Assembly (NCBI RefSeq): GCF_003182595.1
Contig: NZ_PDNZ01000002.1
Coordinates: 1-64,000 of the forward strand
From: Prosthecochloris marina
GTDB lineage: Bacteria > Bacteroidota > Chlorobiia > Chlorobiales > Chlorobiaceae
Direction: 5' to 3'
DNA length: 64,000 nucleotides
The position numbers and the translations under genes were made by a program. Below are positions 50,217 through 61,402 of the stretch, in pieces. The notes beneath the pieces were generated by a model. The model worked only from the letters and a program-made list of their open reading frames with translations, searched no databases and was not told where the DNA came from. Numbering within the stretch: position 1 is the stretch's first letter; each line of letters begins with the position of its first letter.

Positions 50217-50434
50217 GATTGTGCTCCTTGCGTTTATTCAACTATGGTTTTGATCATTCAAGGCTGTTACGAACGACATTCTGTCACTCATAATCCGAGT
50301 TTAAGTACACAAAAAAATACGGATTTCCTTACAGTCAGGAAAAAACAAAGGATTCATCAGTAATACCATCTTGTCTTTTAAAGAAATATATTATATTACT
50401 TTTTTTATACGCCTACCCTTAGAGATGTACATAC

Positions 50435-51262
50435 ATGAAAGTAACTTCCCTGTTTTTGCTCTTGACCCTTAACCTTATCCCTGCAACTGCATTCGGCAGT
50501 TTCGAACACCGCAGTCCGGATGCACGCGTCGAGGCTATGGGAGGTGCCGGTGTGGCTCTTGAAAATCCTCCTTTCGGCATCTATTATAATCCCGCGTCAA
50601 GTGCAGCAGATAAAAATCGCTCTGCCGGAATCTCATATGCGCTCCCGTTCGGCCAAAGCTCGCTTGACAGTTTTTACGGAACCTTGCAAACAAACGCTCT
50701 TTCATTCGACAGGAACGGGAGTGCAGGCATCTCTTGGCTGAACTACGGTTCATCCCTATACAACGAAACGTTCACCTACCTTACTTATTCAACAAAAGTG
50801 GCAGGCCCCTTAAGAGCCGGGATATCAGCCGGCCTGCTCGACAGGGATACCGCAGCAAAAGAATCCGAATCCACCTTGGGAATCAACCTCGGAGTCCTTG
50901 CGACACTCTCTTCCTCTTTGAACCTGGGTGCCTCGATTTTCAACCTGAACCGTCCGGAAACGGGCACGAATGGTGAAAATGCACCCTCGACAAGTTTTGC
51001 TGGAATGGCATACAAGCCCTCAACCGGCATTGTCCTTAACGCTGTTGTCGAAAAGCAGGAAAAAAAAGACGCAAGGCTTCGGGCAGGCGGAGAAGTTCGA
51101 GTCTTATCTTTCCTGAATTTACGGGCAGGTTTCACTACAGAACCATCAACATTTTCAGGGGGAGCAGGCTTTATCTTCAAAAGTGTTCAGGGAGACATAG
51201 CCCTGGTTCGTCATCCTGAACTTGGAACCGGAAGCTGGTATACCATGAGGATAGTATTCTGA
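50435..51262 (+). CDS. Outer-membrane beta-barrel-like protein
   Basis: A 275-residue protein with signal peptide (about 1-20) and a PorV/UPF0164-like start: DARVEAMGGAGVAL...IYYNPAS. It is followed by alternating strands rich in Gly, Ser and Leu and ends in Phe (MRIVF), as outer-membrane barrels do. The barrel has perhaps 12-14 strands. Function is not known; related proteins are transport or secretion accessories. Confidence 0.75.
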   Translation: MKVTSLFLLLTLNLIPATAFGSFEHRSPDARVEAMGGAGVALENPPFGIYYNPASSAADKNRSAGISYALPFGQSSLDSFYGTLQTNALSFDRNGSAGISWLNYGSSLYNETFTYLTYSTKVAGPLRAGISAGLLDRDTAAKESESTLGINLGVLATLSSSLNLGASIFNLNRPETGTNGENAPSTSFAGMAYKPSTGIVLNAVVEKQEKKDARLRAGGEVRVLSFLNLRAGFTTEPSTFSGGAGFIFKSVQGDIALVRHPELGTGSWYTMRIVF

Positions 51263-51362
51263 GTTTTCTCCAGTTGGAAGCATCTCCTGCATGTTTTCTT
51301 CTTCACCGATGATCCAGGACAGAACCTATGTTACGGCCGATGATAAATCAGCCTTGGACTCT

Positions 51363-53558
51363 TCATACTTTTTTCCAGCCTGCAAGAAGGAGATTCATTG
51401 CATCAAGGTTTTCTGCCGACAATAGTTTGTTCTGTTCCCTGAAAGATGCCAGTTGAGCATCACAAAAAGTTATGCTGTCGACATATTCCAGGGGCAAGCC
51501 GCTATAGAGAAACTCGTCCGTCTGAACCGCTATGACCATTGCTTCAACTTTCGACGAAAGTGTCAGGGCTCGAATACGCTGGTAGAGGCTTATGAACGGC
51601 ATGTGAACCGGTTTTCCGGAAGAATCGAAGGTTTGCCTTTCATTGGTCAGAAAAGCGCGCACTTCTTTTGAAAGCAGAGCTTTCCAGAGCCGGAATGAAG
51701 CTTGCAACGCCCCTTCCCCCCCGACAAGCACGTTAACAGGGATTCTGCCGTCACCAGCCATGAACTCCCGGAGAAAAACTGGTATATGGCGCTTTGAAAT
51801 CTCTCCCCCTCCGAACAACGGGGCATAGTTGACCTCGTTGATGATCGCTCCATTCTCATACCAAGGTATAGAGATATCGGTGCTGATGATGTCGATGCCT
51901 GCTACATGGAGGCTGAAAAGTTTTGCAGCGTCGAGAGCCGTCGCGAGATTTTCGGGATGAACAAAGTCAGTGACTTCTTCATCGACGCCTCCCCATTGGG
52001 TCGATTCTATCGGACGCAAGGGAACAAGCACCCCTTCTTCGGGGACAGACAACACAGAAAAACCGGCAGCCTTGATGGTGTCAAGGGCGCGCTGGTCCAG
52101 AGGCTGGATCTCCGTTCTTCTCCACGGTGGCTTTCTTTGCTGACGCTCATATTCATAGGCAACCAGCTCTTCGACGCTTTTCTTTCCATCACCGGTAACC
52201 GACATGGGGTAACGTTTGACGGCATAGAGAAGCTTGCCGTTGGCCACAAACAAACGGTGGCAGACACCGGGAATCTGTTGCTCGACTATGACTTGCCTTA
52301 CCTGCGAAACTTTCAGGGCATGTTTGAATGCACTTTTCAATGCCCGCTCATCCGATACATCAACACTAACACCTTCCCCCCGGTCACGGTCGGCAGGCTT
52401 TATCACCACCGGCCATCCGATCTGCCGGGCTGCCTCGAGTGCATTTTCATAGGTTTTTACCACACTGTGTACTGCAGCAGGCAGCCCGGCAGATCCTAAC
52501 AATCGTGTTGCGAGCACCTTCCTGTGGGAAAGTTTAGCGCCCATGGCTGAATCCTTTTCGGTCGTACTCCGGTCCATTCGACGCGCGTTTGCCCCCCAGC
52601 CAAGCTGAAAAACACCTCCGCCAAGATGCTGAAAAGGGATGCCATTTTGATGGACTTCTTTCAAAACGGGGTATGTCGACTTGCCGACAGGCAGAACCTT
52701 CGAAAGCGGTTTGACAACCCGTTCTTGAACCATTTTGAAAAAATATTCAAGGTTTTTCCCGGCAGGCTCATGCATCATCGCCCAAGCAGCCAGGGAAAAC
52801 GACGACTGCAAAGCAGCATCATACATATCTTTGGGAAAATCATCGATCAACGCAAGTTCGGCAACAGCACTCCATTTCTTGCTGTCAAGGGATTTAGGCG
52901 AACATGCAATGATCACAGGCGGATCGAAAAACGGAACACGACCTACCTGAAGAAGCAGCCTGCATAACTGAAGACAGCACCATAACCATTGTCTGACACT
53001 GGCAGGGACGCTCCGGTCACCGGGGAAAGAATCAACACAATCCGTTTTGAGGTCATTATCGAGAACACCATTTATCCAGCGATCAAGCGCTACCATATCG
53101 GGGTCCTCAGGCATAGTAAACGAGAAGTGGATCTTCACCCGTAACTGCCGGCCGCCCGCAGGAAGTGAAACTGTATGAGGCCGTACCGCCTCTTTTCTGC
53201 CAAGCGTAGTGCTCCGACCCAGAAAAGCAAGGAGTATCTTGTTCAACTCAGCGAGAACCGGTTTTCCCCGCTCATTACGAGGAATGTCATCGAGAATCAC
53301 GACTCGATAGAGAGTGGATGCACCGAGCCGAGCCCGAGCAAAAGCGAGCAGATCATCGGCTGTCGCTTCCGAATTCTTTTCAAGCACTACAGCACAGACA
53401 AGGATGTCCTGGTAAATCTCATGTTTCAGCGCTACCGCCACTGCATCATGAACACCCGGATGGGAACCAAGGGTTTGTTCGATTTCCTGAGAATAGATGC
53501 TCATGCCGTTCATGATTATCAGGTCATCTGTCTTTTCAAAACCAACGCCCTGATGCAA
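51363..53558 (-). CDS. AMP-binding_C / cyanophycin-synthetase-like ATP-grasp protein
   Basis: A 731-residue protein of unusual make-up. Residues 7-110 match only the small C-terminal subdomain of adenylating enzymes (KTDDLIIMNGMSIYSQEIEQ ... PRNERGKPV); the large N-terminal part is missing. From about 290 it resembles cyanophycin synthetase: GIPFQHLGGGVFQLGWGANARRM, then an ATP-grasp fold ending in the metal motif EVNYAPLFGGG. The last 150 residues align with the CphA Mur-ligase region, but its P-loop is gone (GGEGALQAS). It may ligate amino acids or be a decaying gene. The start is TTG with GGAGGAG six bases upstream; an in-frame TAG lies just before. It stands between relA/spoT and an outer-membrane gene. 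Confidence 0.8.
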   Translation of the reverse strand: MHQGVGFEKTDDLIIMNGMSIYSQEIEQTLGSHPGVHDAVAVALKHEIYQDILVCAVVLEKNSEATADDLLAFARARLGASTLYRVVILDDIPRNERGKPVLAELNKILLAFLGRSTTLGRKEAVRPHTVSLPAGGRQLRVKIHFSFTMPEDPDMVALDRWINGVLDNDLKTDCVDSFPGDRSVPASVRQWLWCCLQLCRLLLQVGRVPFFDPPVIIACSPKSLDSKKWSAVAELALIDDFPKDMYDAALQSSFSLAAWAMMHEPAGKNLEYFFKMVQERVVKPLSKVLPVGKSTYPVLKEVHQNGIPFQHLGGGVFQLGWGANARRMDRSTTEKDSAMGAKLSHRKVLATRLLGSAGLPAAVHSVVKTYENALEAARQIGWPVVIKPADRDRGEGVSVDVSDERALKSAFKHALKVSQVRQVIVEQQIPGVCHRLFVANGKLLYAVKRYPMSVTGDGKKSVEELVAYEYERQQRKPPWRRTEIQPLDQRALDTIKAAGFSVLSVPEEGVLVPLRPIESTQWGGVDEEVTDFVHPENLATALDAAKLFSLHVAGIDIISTDISIPWYENGAIINEVNYAPLFGGGEISKRHIPVFLREFMAGDGRIPVNVLVGGEGALQASFRLWKALLSKEVRAFLTNERQTFDSSGKPVHMPFISLYQRIRALTLSSKVEAMVIAVQTDEFLYSGLPLEYVDSITFCDAQLASFREQNKLLSAENLDAMNLLLAGWKKV

Positions 53559-53664
53559 TGCCTACTCCTCCGGCAAAAGCCTTGAGGTATTTCTGCTTCA
53601 AAGCATAAAAGGATAAACCGAAGTATCGAAGCAAAAATGTCTTCGATTTCATGAGAGAGCCAGC

Positions 53665-55860
53665 TCAGTTTCCGAGACGCTCAACAGAAAAAACACCCTG
53701 TACTTTTCTGATTTTATCCATTAACGCCTGTAAGCGCGATATGTTGCGGACATAAATCATGACCGTACCGATAAACATCCCGTCCTTCGCATGCAGTGAT
53801 ATACTGCGAATATTGATATCGGACTTTGACAGCACCCCTGTTATCTGGTTCGTTATGCCGATCCGGTCCTCTCCGACAACCTTTACACCGGCAAGAAACT
53901 CGGTTTCAACCTTCCTGTTCCAGGAAACACTCACGACGCGTTCACTTTTCAGAAGGCTTTCGTTACTGACGTTGACACAGTTTTTCCGATGGATCTTCAC
54001 AAGTCCTTCCTTGGTGACGAACCCTATGATGTCATCTCCGGGAACCGGTTTACAGCATTTGGCATAAGAATACGCAATATTGGGCAACCCTTCTATAACA
54101 ACCTCATCTTTGCCGACTCTTTCCCCTTCTTTCCCCTTTCGGGCTTCTTCTGCAAATGCATCATATCCATACTCTTCAGACTCCGATTTCTCGGTTGTAA
54201 AGGATTGCTGTTCCTGATCTGCCAGACTTTTGATAACCTTTTCGCCATCAATCTGCTGGTTAGCCAATGCGCTGAAAAAATCTGCCGGTGTTTTGATGCC
54301 GTATTTCCGAACCTGCTTTATAATATCATTTTCCGTAAGCAGCTTTTTTGTGCCGGAAAGCATCTTTTCCCACATGTTCCGGCCTTTTTCTATCTGGCGC
54401 CGTCGCTCTTCGTTGATCGCCGAACGAATCTTCATACGAGCCCGATGGGTTACAACAAACTTCAGCCAATCAGCTTTCGGTTTCTGGTTCTTGGAGGTAA
54501 TAATCTCTACACGATCACCCGACCTGAGCTCGGAATTGAGTCTGACGATTTTCCCGTTCACTTTCGCACCGATACACCCGTTACCTATCTCTGTATGTAT
54601 CGAGTACGCAAAATCAATAGGAGTAGCCCCAGCAGGCAGGGCTTTCATATCCCCTTTCGGTGTAAAAATATAGATCTCATCATGGTAGAGATTCAGCTTG
54701 AAACCCTCCATGAACGAGGCGGCCGAGTCTGCGTCTTTGATGAGATCACGAGCCCACTTGAGAAACGTATCTATCGTAGCGTCATCTTTGGACACTTTCT
54801 CCTTATAACGCCAATGAGCCGCAACACCGAATTCCGCAAACTCATGCATTCGGCTTGTTCTTATCTGCACCTCCACGACACGGCCTTTCGACCCGAGAAT
54901 CGCGGAGTGAAGCGACTGATATCCATTGTGTTTCGGGATGGAAATATAATCCTTGAAATGCTGGGGAAGCGGCGGATATTTCTGTGTTATGTAACCGTAG
55001 GCAGCAAAGCAATCTGAAATCCGTTCAGTATCGATGACGATCCTTATTCCGTAAAGATCGTGAATATCCTCGAAACGCTTGTTTTTGTAGCGCATCTTGT
55101 TATAAATGGAAAACAGATGCTTTGCCCTGCCTTCAACCTCTACCTTGAATCCCTGCTTTTCAAGATCCTTTTTGATTGGCACAATCATTTTGTCGAGATA
55201 AGCAATTCTTTCCCCCCTGCTGAGTCGCACCTTCTGCTGGATCTTCTCGAACATATCCGGGTCGATATACTTGAACGCAAGGTTTTCAAGCTCGATCTTC
55301 ATTTTTCCGAGACCGAAACGATGTGCAAGCGGAGCATAAATGTCTCGTGTTTCCAGGGCAATTTTAAGGCGGCGGTGCTCCGGCAGAGCATCAAGGGTTC
55401 TCATGTTGTGCAATCGATCACAAAACTTGATCAGAATGACCCGTACATCTTTGACGACAGAAAGCAACATCTTGCGAAAGCCTTCTGCCTGAGTAATCTC
55501 ACGGTTGATCATAATCCCGGAGATTTTGGTAAGCCCCTCCACGATATCCGCAACTTCACCCCCCAGTTCCGCAGCAAGATCCTCATACGTGTACTCACTG
55601 TCCTCTATGACATCATGCAACAGAGCAGCTGCTATCGAGACCCCGTCAAGGGGAAGCTCGGTAAGCAGTATCTTTGCAACTTCAACAGGATGATAGAAGA
55701 ACGGTTCTCCGGATGCACGCTTTTCGCCTTCATGTGCTCGATAGCACATAAAAAAAGCCCGTTGAATCAGCGATTCATCGAAAGTTTTGAGATTCTTCCG
55801 AGCCAGTCGCAGAATCTCGTGCATCTTTTCATATTGTGCTTTTTCAATCTGGGCTAACAT
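53665..55860 (-). CDS. Bifunctional (p)ppGpp synthetase/hydrolase
   Basis: A 731-residue Rel/SpoT-type stringent response enzyme. The HD hydrolase domain is intact (HPVEVA, LLHDVIEDS, FCDRLHNMRTL). The synthetase domain contains GYQSLHSA. TGS (FTPKGDMKALPAGATPIDFAY), a zinc-finger-like region with CCKPVPGDDIIGF, and a C-terminal ACT domain follow. Both activities are expected. It is the only Rel homologue in the window and probably the single long one in the genome, which is inference. Confidence 0.95.
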   Translation of the reverse strand: MLAQIEKAQYEKMHEILRLARKNLKTFDESLIQRAFFMCYRAHEGEKRASGEPFFYHPVEVAKILLTELPLDGVSIAAALLHDVIEDSEYTYEDLAAELGGEVADIVEGLTKISGIMINREITQAEGFRKMLLSVVKDVRVILIKFCDRLHNMRTLDALPEHRRLKIALETRDIYAPLAHRFGLGKMKIELENLAFKYIDPDMFEKIQQKVRLSRGERIAYLDKMIVPIKKDLEKQGFKVEVEGRAKHLFSIYNKMRYKNKRFEDIHDLYGIRIVIDTERISDCFAAYGYITQKYPPLPQHFKDYISIPKHNGYQSLHSAILGSKGRVVEVQIRTSRMHEFAEFGVAAHWRYKEKVSKDDATIDTFLKWARDLIKDADSAASFMEGFKLNLYHDEIYIFTPKGDMKALPAGATPIDFAYSIHTEIGNGCIGAKVNGKIVRLNSELRSGDRVEIITSKNQKPKADWLKFVVTHRARMKIRSAINEERRRQIEKGRNMWEKMLSGTKKLLTENDIIKQVRKYGIKTPADFFSALANQQIDGEKVIKSLADQEQQSFTTEKSESEEYGYDAFAEEARKGKEGERVGKDEVVIEGLPNIAYSYAKCCKPVPGDDIIGFVTKEGLVKIHRKNCVNVSNESLLKSERVVSVSWNRKVETEFLAGVKVVGEDRIGITNQITGVLSKSDINIRSISLHAKDGMFIGTVMIYVRNISRLQALMDKIRKVQGVFSVERLGN

Positions 55861-55934
55861 ACGCCAAGTATCGGTAATCGGGTTTGTGTTTTCTCTTTTT
55901 TAATAAACAAGTAACAAGTAAGAAGTCAAAAAAA

Positions 55935-56004
55935 CATTGCTCATTGCTCATTGCTCATTGCTCATTGCTCATTGCTCATTGCTCATTGCTCATTGCTCAT
56001 TGCT
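55935..56004. repeat. Perfect heptamer tandem repeat (CATTGCT x 10)
   Basis: Ten uninterrupted copies of CATTGCT (70 bases), followed by CAT, in the 235-base gap between the uvrB stop and the relA/spoT start. It is therefore in the leader of relA/spoT or in the uvrB 3' tail, both on the minus strand. Perfect identity suggests slippage. Confidence 0.97.
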
Positions 56005-56095
56005 CATAAGATGAAGATAGTAACGCTCGAGCATGTCTTATGTAACCTATTATAAGCCCCCTGCGAGCATCAAATGCATTTTCTATAAATCTTCA

Positions 56096-58180
56096 TCATT
56101 CATTTTGGATCTTCCGGCTTCCTTGTTCACCTCCTTCCGCCTTCCCCGCTGCAGCATGCTCGAGTTTAGCGATCTCGTCACGAAGATATGCCGCTTTTTC
56201 ATACTCCATACTTTCCGCCGCCTCCTGCATCTCCAGCTTGAGAGTTTCCGCCATGGCATACAGATCTTCGCTTCCCAGGGAATCGATCAAATCCTCAAAC
56301 ACTCTCTGTGGCCGCTGTTCGAGTCCCATTCTTCTCCTTCTGAACCGCTCCTCGGCATCGGCTACACCGGTGGTATCGAGAACCTGATCAACCGACTTGA
56401 CGATAGAGGCGGGAGTGATACCGTGTTCCGCATTGAACCGCTGTTGAACCGTTCTGCGTCTTTGGGTTTCCTCGATAACCATCCGCATGGAATCGGTAAC
56501 CTTCGCAGCATAAAAGATCACCTTGCCTTCAACATTTCTTGCGGCACGGCCCGCAATCTGCATCAGCGATTTGCTATCCCTTAAAAACCCCTCCTTGTCG
56601 GCATCGAGAATAGCGACAAGAGACACTTCAGGCAGGTCCAGCCCCTCCCGCAGAAGGTTTACTCCCACAAGTACATCGATCTCCCCGGTCCGCAACTCTC
56701 TGAGGATCTGCATCCTTTCAAGGCTCTTGATCTCAGAGTGCAGATAGCGCACCTTCAAACCGGCTTTTCTGAAAAAGTCATGCAGATCTTCACTCATACG
56801 CTTGGTAAGAGTCATCACCAGAGACTTGAAACCCTTGGCTGTATGTTGCCGGATTTCCTCGAGAAGGTCGTCGATCTGCCCATCGACAGGCCGGACAAAA
56901 ATTTCCGGATCGAGTAAACCGGTCGGTCGTACGAGCTGTTCGACGACCGCCCCGCCCGTACGGCGAAGTTCGTATTCCCCTGGTGTTGCACTGACGCTTA
57001 TCAGCTGCGGAACCATCGATTCAAATTCTTCAAAACGCAACGGTCGATTGTCAAGAGCCGAAGGGAGCCGGAATCCGAAATCGACAAGAATGGTTTTTCT
57101 GGAACGGTCCCCGGCATACATTCCACGGATCTGCGGGAACGTAACATGCGATTCATCAATAATGACAAGGTAATCTTTCGGAAAATAATCCAAGAGGCAG
57201 TACGGTCTTTCTCCGGCTTTCCTGTCGGATAAGTGGCGTGAATAATTTTCAATTCCCGAACAGTACCCCAGTTCCTTCATCATTTCGAGATCGTAACGGG
57301 TTCTTTCTTCCAACCTTCGTGCCTCAACAAGCTTGTCTTCGGCACGCAAAACGTTCAGACGTCCGGCCAATTCATTTTCTATAGCGAGCATCGCCTGTTT
57401 CAGTTTTTCCTCTTCGGCGACAAACTGCCGTGCTGGATAGACAAAAGCATACTCCTGATCACCGAGAATTTCACCGCTTTGATGATCGAAAAGTTGCAAC
57501 CTCTCGATCTCATTTCCGAAAAACTCTACACGCAAAGCAATTTCTTCATGCATCGGCACGAGATCGATGACATCCCCGCGAACCCTGAATTTCCCGGAAG
57601 CCAGATCTCTGTCATCACGAACGAAATGAAGGGAAACAAGCTCTTTCAAAAACTCATCCCTGTCTTTTTCCATCTCCCGGCGAAGTTCGACTATCTGAGC
57701 CTTCCAGTCTTCCGGCGAACCCAGTCCATAAATGCAGCTCACGGAACTTACCACAACGACATCCTTGCGACCACTCAAAAGAGCGCTGGTCGCTTTCAGT
57801 CTCAACCGCTCGATCTCATCGTTAATTCGCAAATCCTTGGCGATGTACTTATCCATCGAAGGGATATAGGCTTCAGGCTGGTAGAAATCATAATAGCTTA
57901 TGAAATACTCTACCGCGTTATGCGGGAAAAACTGCCGCAGTTCACCGTACAACTGCGCAGCAAGCGTTTTATTATGACTGATGACAAGTACAGGCTTGTT
58001 TACAGCTGCGATAACATTGGCCATCGTGAACGTTTTACCTGAACCGGTAACGCCAAGCAGAACCTGGCTCTGGTCACCTCGCAACACACCTTCCGTAAGC
58101 TGCCGTATAGCTTCCGGCTGATCGCCTTCGGGTTTATAGTTGCTTTCAATTTTGTATACATTATTGTCACTGCTTTTCAT
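56096..58180 (-). CDS. uvrB: Excinuclease ABC subunit B
   Basis: A 694-residue damage-verifying helicase of nucleotide excision repair. Walker A GVTGSGKT near 44, the beta-hairpin region ([14 protein letters not shown]), helicase motifs (DESH, RAARN) and the C-terminal UVR domain ([23 protein letters not shown]) are all present. Length is normal. Confidence 0.97.
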   Translation of the reverse strand: MKSSDNNVYKIESNYKPEGDQPEAIRQLTEGVLRGDQSQVLLGVTGSGKTFTMANVIAAVNKPVLVISHNKTLAAQLYGELRQFFPHNAVEYFISYYDFYQPEAYIPSMDKYIAKDLRINDEIERLRLKATSALLSGRKDVVVVSSVSCIYGLGSPEDWKAQIVELRREMEKDRDEFLKELVSLHFVRDDRDLASGKFRVRGDVIDLVPMHEEIALRVEFFGNEIERLQLFDHQSGEILGDQEYAFVYPARQFVAEEEKLKQAMLAIENELAGRLNVLRAEDKLVEARRLEERTRYDLEMMKELGYCSGIENYSRHLSDRKAGERPYCLLDYFPKDYLVIIDESHVTFPQIRGMYAGDRSRKTILVDFGFRLPSALDNRPLRFEEFESMVPQLISVSATPGEYELRRTGGAVVEQLVRPTGLLDPEIFVRPVDGQIDDLLEEIRQHTAKGFKSLVMTLTKRMSEDLHDFFRKAGLKVRYLHSEIKSLERMQILRELRTGEIDVLVGVNLLREGLDLPEVSLVAILDADKEGFLRDSKSLMQIAGRAARNVEGKVIFYAAKVTDSMRMVIEETQRRRTVQQRFNAEHGITPASIVKSVDQVLDTTGVADAEERFRRRRMGLEQRPQRVFEDLIDSLGSEDLYAMAETLKLEMQEAAESMEYEKAAYLRDEIAKLEHAAAGKAEGGEQGSRKIQNE

Positions 58181-58328
58181 CGGCTTTACCGCTTCACGCC
58201 CTTCTTGTCGTATTATTGCTATTGTTTAACTATTTAAACTATTTATAAAATTTGTTAGTTCTTTCTCAGGATTGTACCATGAAAGTTATTGAAAACAGGA
58301 AAATGCCTCTCAAAACACCGTACAGTAT

Positions 58329-61280
58329 ATGTGTCTTTTTTCCCGTCAATCACTCTTCCGCCCGGCCACTGTTCGTTGTACCATCGCTAACGTTTTTATT
58401 CTTTTAATTCTAATGTCGTGCACCGCTATGCATTCTGAACACCAGTATTCATACACCACAGTACCCAACGACCCCCTGCATACAAGAATCTATACCCTCG
58501 ACAACGGTCTGACCGTCTACATGAGTCCGCACAAGGACGAACCGAGAATATATACCTCGATTGCCGTCAGAGCCGGCAGTAAAAACGATCCTGCGGAAAC
58601 GACCGGTCTAGCCCATTACCTCGAGCATATGCTTTTCAAGGGAACTGACTCCATAGGATCGCTGGATTACGACAAGGAAAAAGTCGAACTGCAGAAAATC
58701 GTGGATCTCTACGAAGAATACCGCTCAACCGACGATCCGGATAAAAGAGCCGATATTTACCGTCAGATCGACAGCACATCCAATTTTGCAGCTGAATTCA
58801 CCATACCCAACGAGTATGACAAATTGCTCAGCTCAATAGGGGCAAGAGGTACAAATGCATATACCTGGGTCGAACAAACCGTCTACCTGAACGATATCCC
58901 GTCCAACCAGCTTGAAAAATGGTTGACCATTGAAGCAGAACGATTTCGGAATCCGATCATGCGCCTGTTCCATACCGAGCTTGAAACCGTCTATGAAGAA
59001 AAAAACATGACGATGGACAGCGACAGCCGGAAAATCTGGGAAAATCTTTATGCGGGTCTTTTCAGGAAACATACATACGGTACACAGACAACCATCGGCG
59101 AAGCGGAGCATCTTAAAAACCCGTCAATCAAAAATGTCATCGATTACTACCGTGCGTGGTATGTACCGAACAATATGGCGATCTGCATTGCTGGCGATTT
59201 CGATCCCGATGAAGCAATAAAGCTGATCGATGAAAAATTCTCGAAACTGAAACCCAGCCCGGTTCCTCGGTTTTTCCCACCAAAGGAAGATCCAATCGAG
59301 AACCCCGTGATCACAAAAGTCAAAGGTCCCGAAGCAGAAGAGCTGGTCATCGGTTTCAGGTTCACAGGAGCCGGTACACCGGATATTGATTTCCTTACCC
59401 TTATCGACAAAATACTGCACAACCAGACGGCAGGCCTTATCGACTTGAACCTCAATCAGGATCAAAAAGTCCTCGATGCAGCCTCGATGGTGGTTGAGAT
59501 GAAAGATTATTCAACGCACATACTTTCAGCCAAACCTCGTGAAGGCCAAAGCCTCGACGAAGTCAAGACACACCTGCTCGAACAGATTGAAAACGTTAAA
59601 AAAGGAAATTTCCCGGACTGGCTGCTCGAGGCAGTCATCAACGATCTGAAGATCGAGGAACTCAGGACCCTTGAAACAAACAGGGGACGCACGGAGACTT
59701 TTGTCGATGCTTTTGTACTCGGTGCCGACTGGCAAAGTGTGGTAGAGAAAAGAGAACGCCTGAGCCGTATCACCAAAGAGGAGATATCGGCCTTTGCACG
59801 TAAGCACTACGGGACTAATTACGTTGCCATATACAAACAACATGGTAAAGACGCAGAAACTCCCAAAATTCAGAAACCGCCGATAACCCCACTCAAGGTA
59901 AACCGTAATAAGACATCGGTTTTTGCTGAAAACATCCTTGCTCGTAAAACTGAGGAGATCGATCCTGTTTTTCTTGATTTCGAGCGTGATATTCAATCGG
60001 AAAATATTATCGACGGCGTTCCTCTTTTTTCCGTTAAAAACAATGAAAACGACCTTTTCTCACTCTACTATGTCTTTGACATCGGCAACAATCACACAAA
60101 AAAAATCGACCTGGCACTCGATTATCTCAGCTACCTGGGCACATCGGCATTGACACCGGCCGAATTCAACCAGGAAATGTACAAGATAGGAGCGAGTTTT
60201 TCAGCATATACTGCAGACGATCACCTCTATCTCAAGCTTTCCGGCCTTCAGGAGCATTTCCCTGCAGCGCTTCACATGCTTGAAAAGCTGCTCTGTGATG
60301 CCCGGCCCAATGTCGAGGCACTTGAAAAACTAAAAGCAGGCATCTTGAAGGAGAGAGCCGACGACAAGCTTTCGAAGCGCAAAATTCTTTTTGAAGCAAT
60401 GCATCATTACGGGCGTTACGGGGCATCGTCACCATTCACCAATGTGCTCGACAACGACGAACTCAAAAAGATCACACCCGAGGAGTTGCTTGCCGAGATC
60501 GACACCCTCATGCGATACCGCCACAGAGTATTGTACTACGGACCTGCTGCACCCGCCAAGCTTTCTTCCGAACTTCGGGAGCTCGAACACCTCAAACGGG
60601 AACTCGTCACCATTCCCGAGATAGAACCTTTCATAGAGATCGAGCAGCAAAAAAACCGCGTCTACGTCGTTGATTACGATATGACACAGGCTGAAATGCT
60701 CATGCTTTCCCGAGACATGCGTTATGACCCGAAACAGGTGCCATTGATCACCCTGTTTAACGAATATTACGGTGGAGGCATGTCGTCGGTTGTTTTTCAG
60801 GAACTCCGTGAAGCGAAAGCTCTTGCATATTCAGTATTTTCGGTTTACCGCATACCCAAAGACAAAGATGAACATCACTATATTTTCAGCTATATCGGAA
60901 CCCAGGCGGATAAACTTCCCGAAGCGCTTTCGGGCATAAACCAATTGCTGGAAAACCTGCCTGAATCACCGGATCTCTTCGCGTCGGCCAAGAACGGAAT
61001 ACACAGAAAAATCCGTACCGAAAGGTTGACCAGAACAAAAATTCTTTTCACGAGGGAAGAAGCACAAAAACTCGGTCTGAATCATGATATCCGAAAGGAT
61101 ATTTATGAAAATACCGAAAACCTTGATTTCGAAGACATAGCTGCATTTCACCGGCAACGGTTTACCGATAAAAAGTACACGCTCTTGGTGCTGGGAAAAA
61201 AAGAAAACCTCGACATGGAAACCCTCGGCAAGTTCGGAAAAGTCAGCAATCTGTCTCTCGAGGAAATATTCGGTTATTGA
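58329..61280 (+). CDS. M16-family zinc protease
   Basis: A 983-residue lipoprotein-like peptidase of the pitrilysin group. A signal segment with lipobox-like LMSC ends at Cys31. The inverted zinc motif HYLEH is at 96-100, with the distal Glu in [11 protein letters not shown] second, inactive M16 half follows from about 550. It should degrade peptides in the periplasm or at the outer membrane. Related proteins include PqqL. It stands alone. Confidence 0.92.
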   Translation: MCLFSRQSLFRPATVRCTIANVFILLILMSCTAMHSEHQYSYTTVPNDPLHTRIYTLDNGLTVYMSPHKDEPRIYTSIAVRAGSKNDPAETTGLAHYLEHMLFKGTDSIGSLDYDKEKVELQKIVDLYEEYRSTDDPDKRADIYRQIDSTSNFAAEFTIPNEYDKLLSSIGARGTNAYTWVEQTVYLNDIPSNQLEKWLTIEAERFRNPIMRLFHTELETVYEEKNMTMDSDSRKIWENLYAGLFRKHTYGTQTTIGEAEHLKNPSIKNVIDYYRAWYVPNNMAICIAGDFDPDEAIKLIDEKFSKLKPSPVPRFFPPKEDPIENPVITKVKGPEAEELVIGFRFTGAGTPDIDFLTLIDKILHNQTAGLIDLNLNQDQKVLDAASMVVEMKDYSTHILSAKPREGQSLDEVKTHLLEQIENVKKGNFPDWLLEAVINDLKIEELRTLETNRGRTETFVDAFVLGADWQSVVEKRERLSRITKEEISAFARKHYGTNYVAIYKQHGKDAETPKIQKPPITPLKVNRNKTSVFAENILARKTEEIDPVFLDFERDIQSENIIDGVPLFSVKNNENDLFSLYYVFDIGNNHTKKIDLALDYLSYLGTSALTPAEFNQEMYKIGASFSAYTADDHLYLKLSGLQEHFPAALHMLEKLLCDARPNVEALEKLKAGILKERADDKLSKRKILFEAMHHYGRYGASSPFTNVLDNDELKKITPEELLAEIDTLMRYRHRVLYYGPAAPAKLSSELRELEHLKRELVTIPEIEPFIEIEQQKNRVYVVDYDMTQAEMLMLSRDMRYDPKQVPLITLFNEYYGGGMSSVVFQELREAKALAYSVFSVYRIPKDKDEHHYIFSYIGTQADKLPEALSGINQLLENLPESPDLFASAKNGIHRKIRTERLTRTKILFTREEAQKLGLNHDIRKDIYENTENLDFEDIAAFHRQRFTDKKYTLLVLGKKENLDMETLGKFGKVSNLSLEEIFGY

Positions 61281-61402
61281 TTCTTCAGGGAAGAACAAAA
61301 TAATAGTAACTTTACAGCGTAGTCTGTCGGCCAGGAACGCTGGAGAACACAAAGCGTTCACTACATCAGCTCTGCAACCCAATAACAATTCACTAATTAA
61401 TC

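Noticed and set aside
53626..53646. TCGAAG/CTTCGA hairpin after relA/spoT as a terminator
   Set aside because: Only six pairs and no T run on the minus strand.
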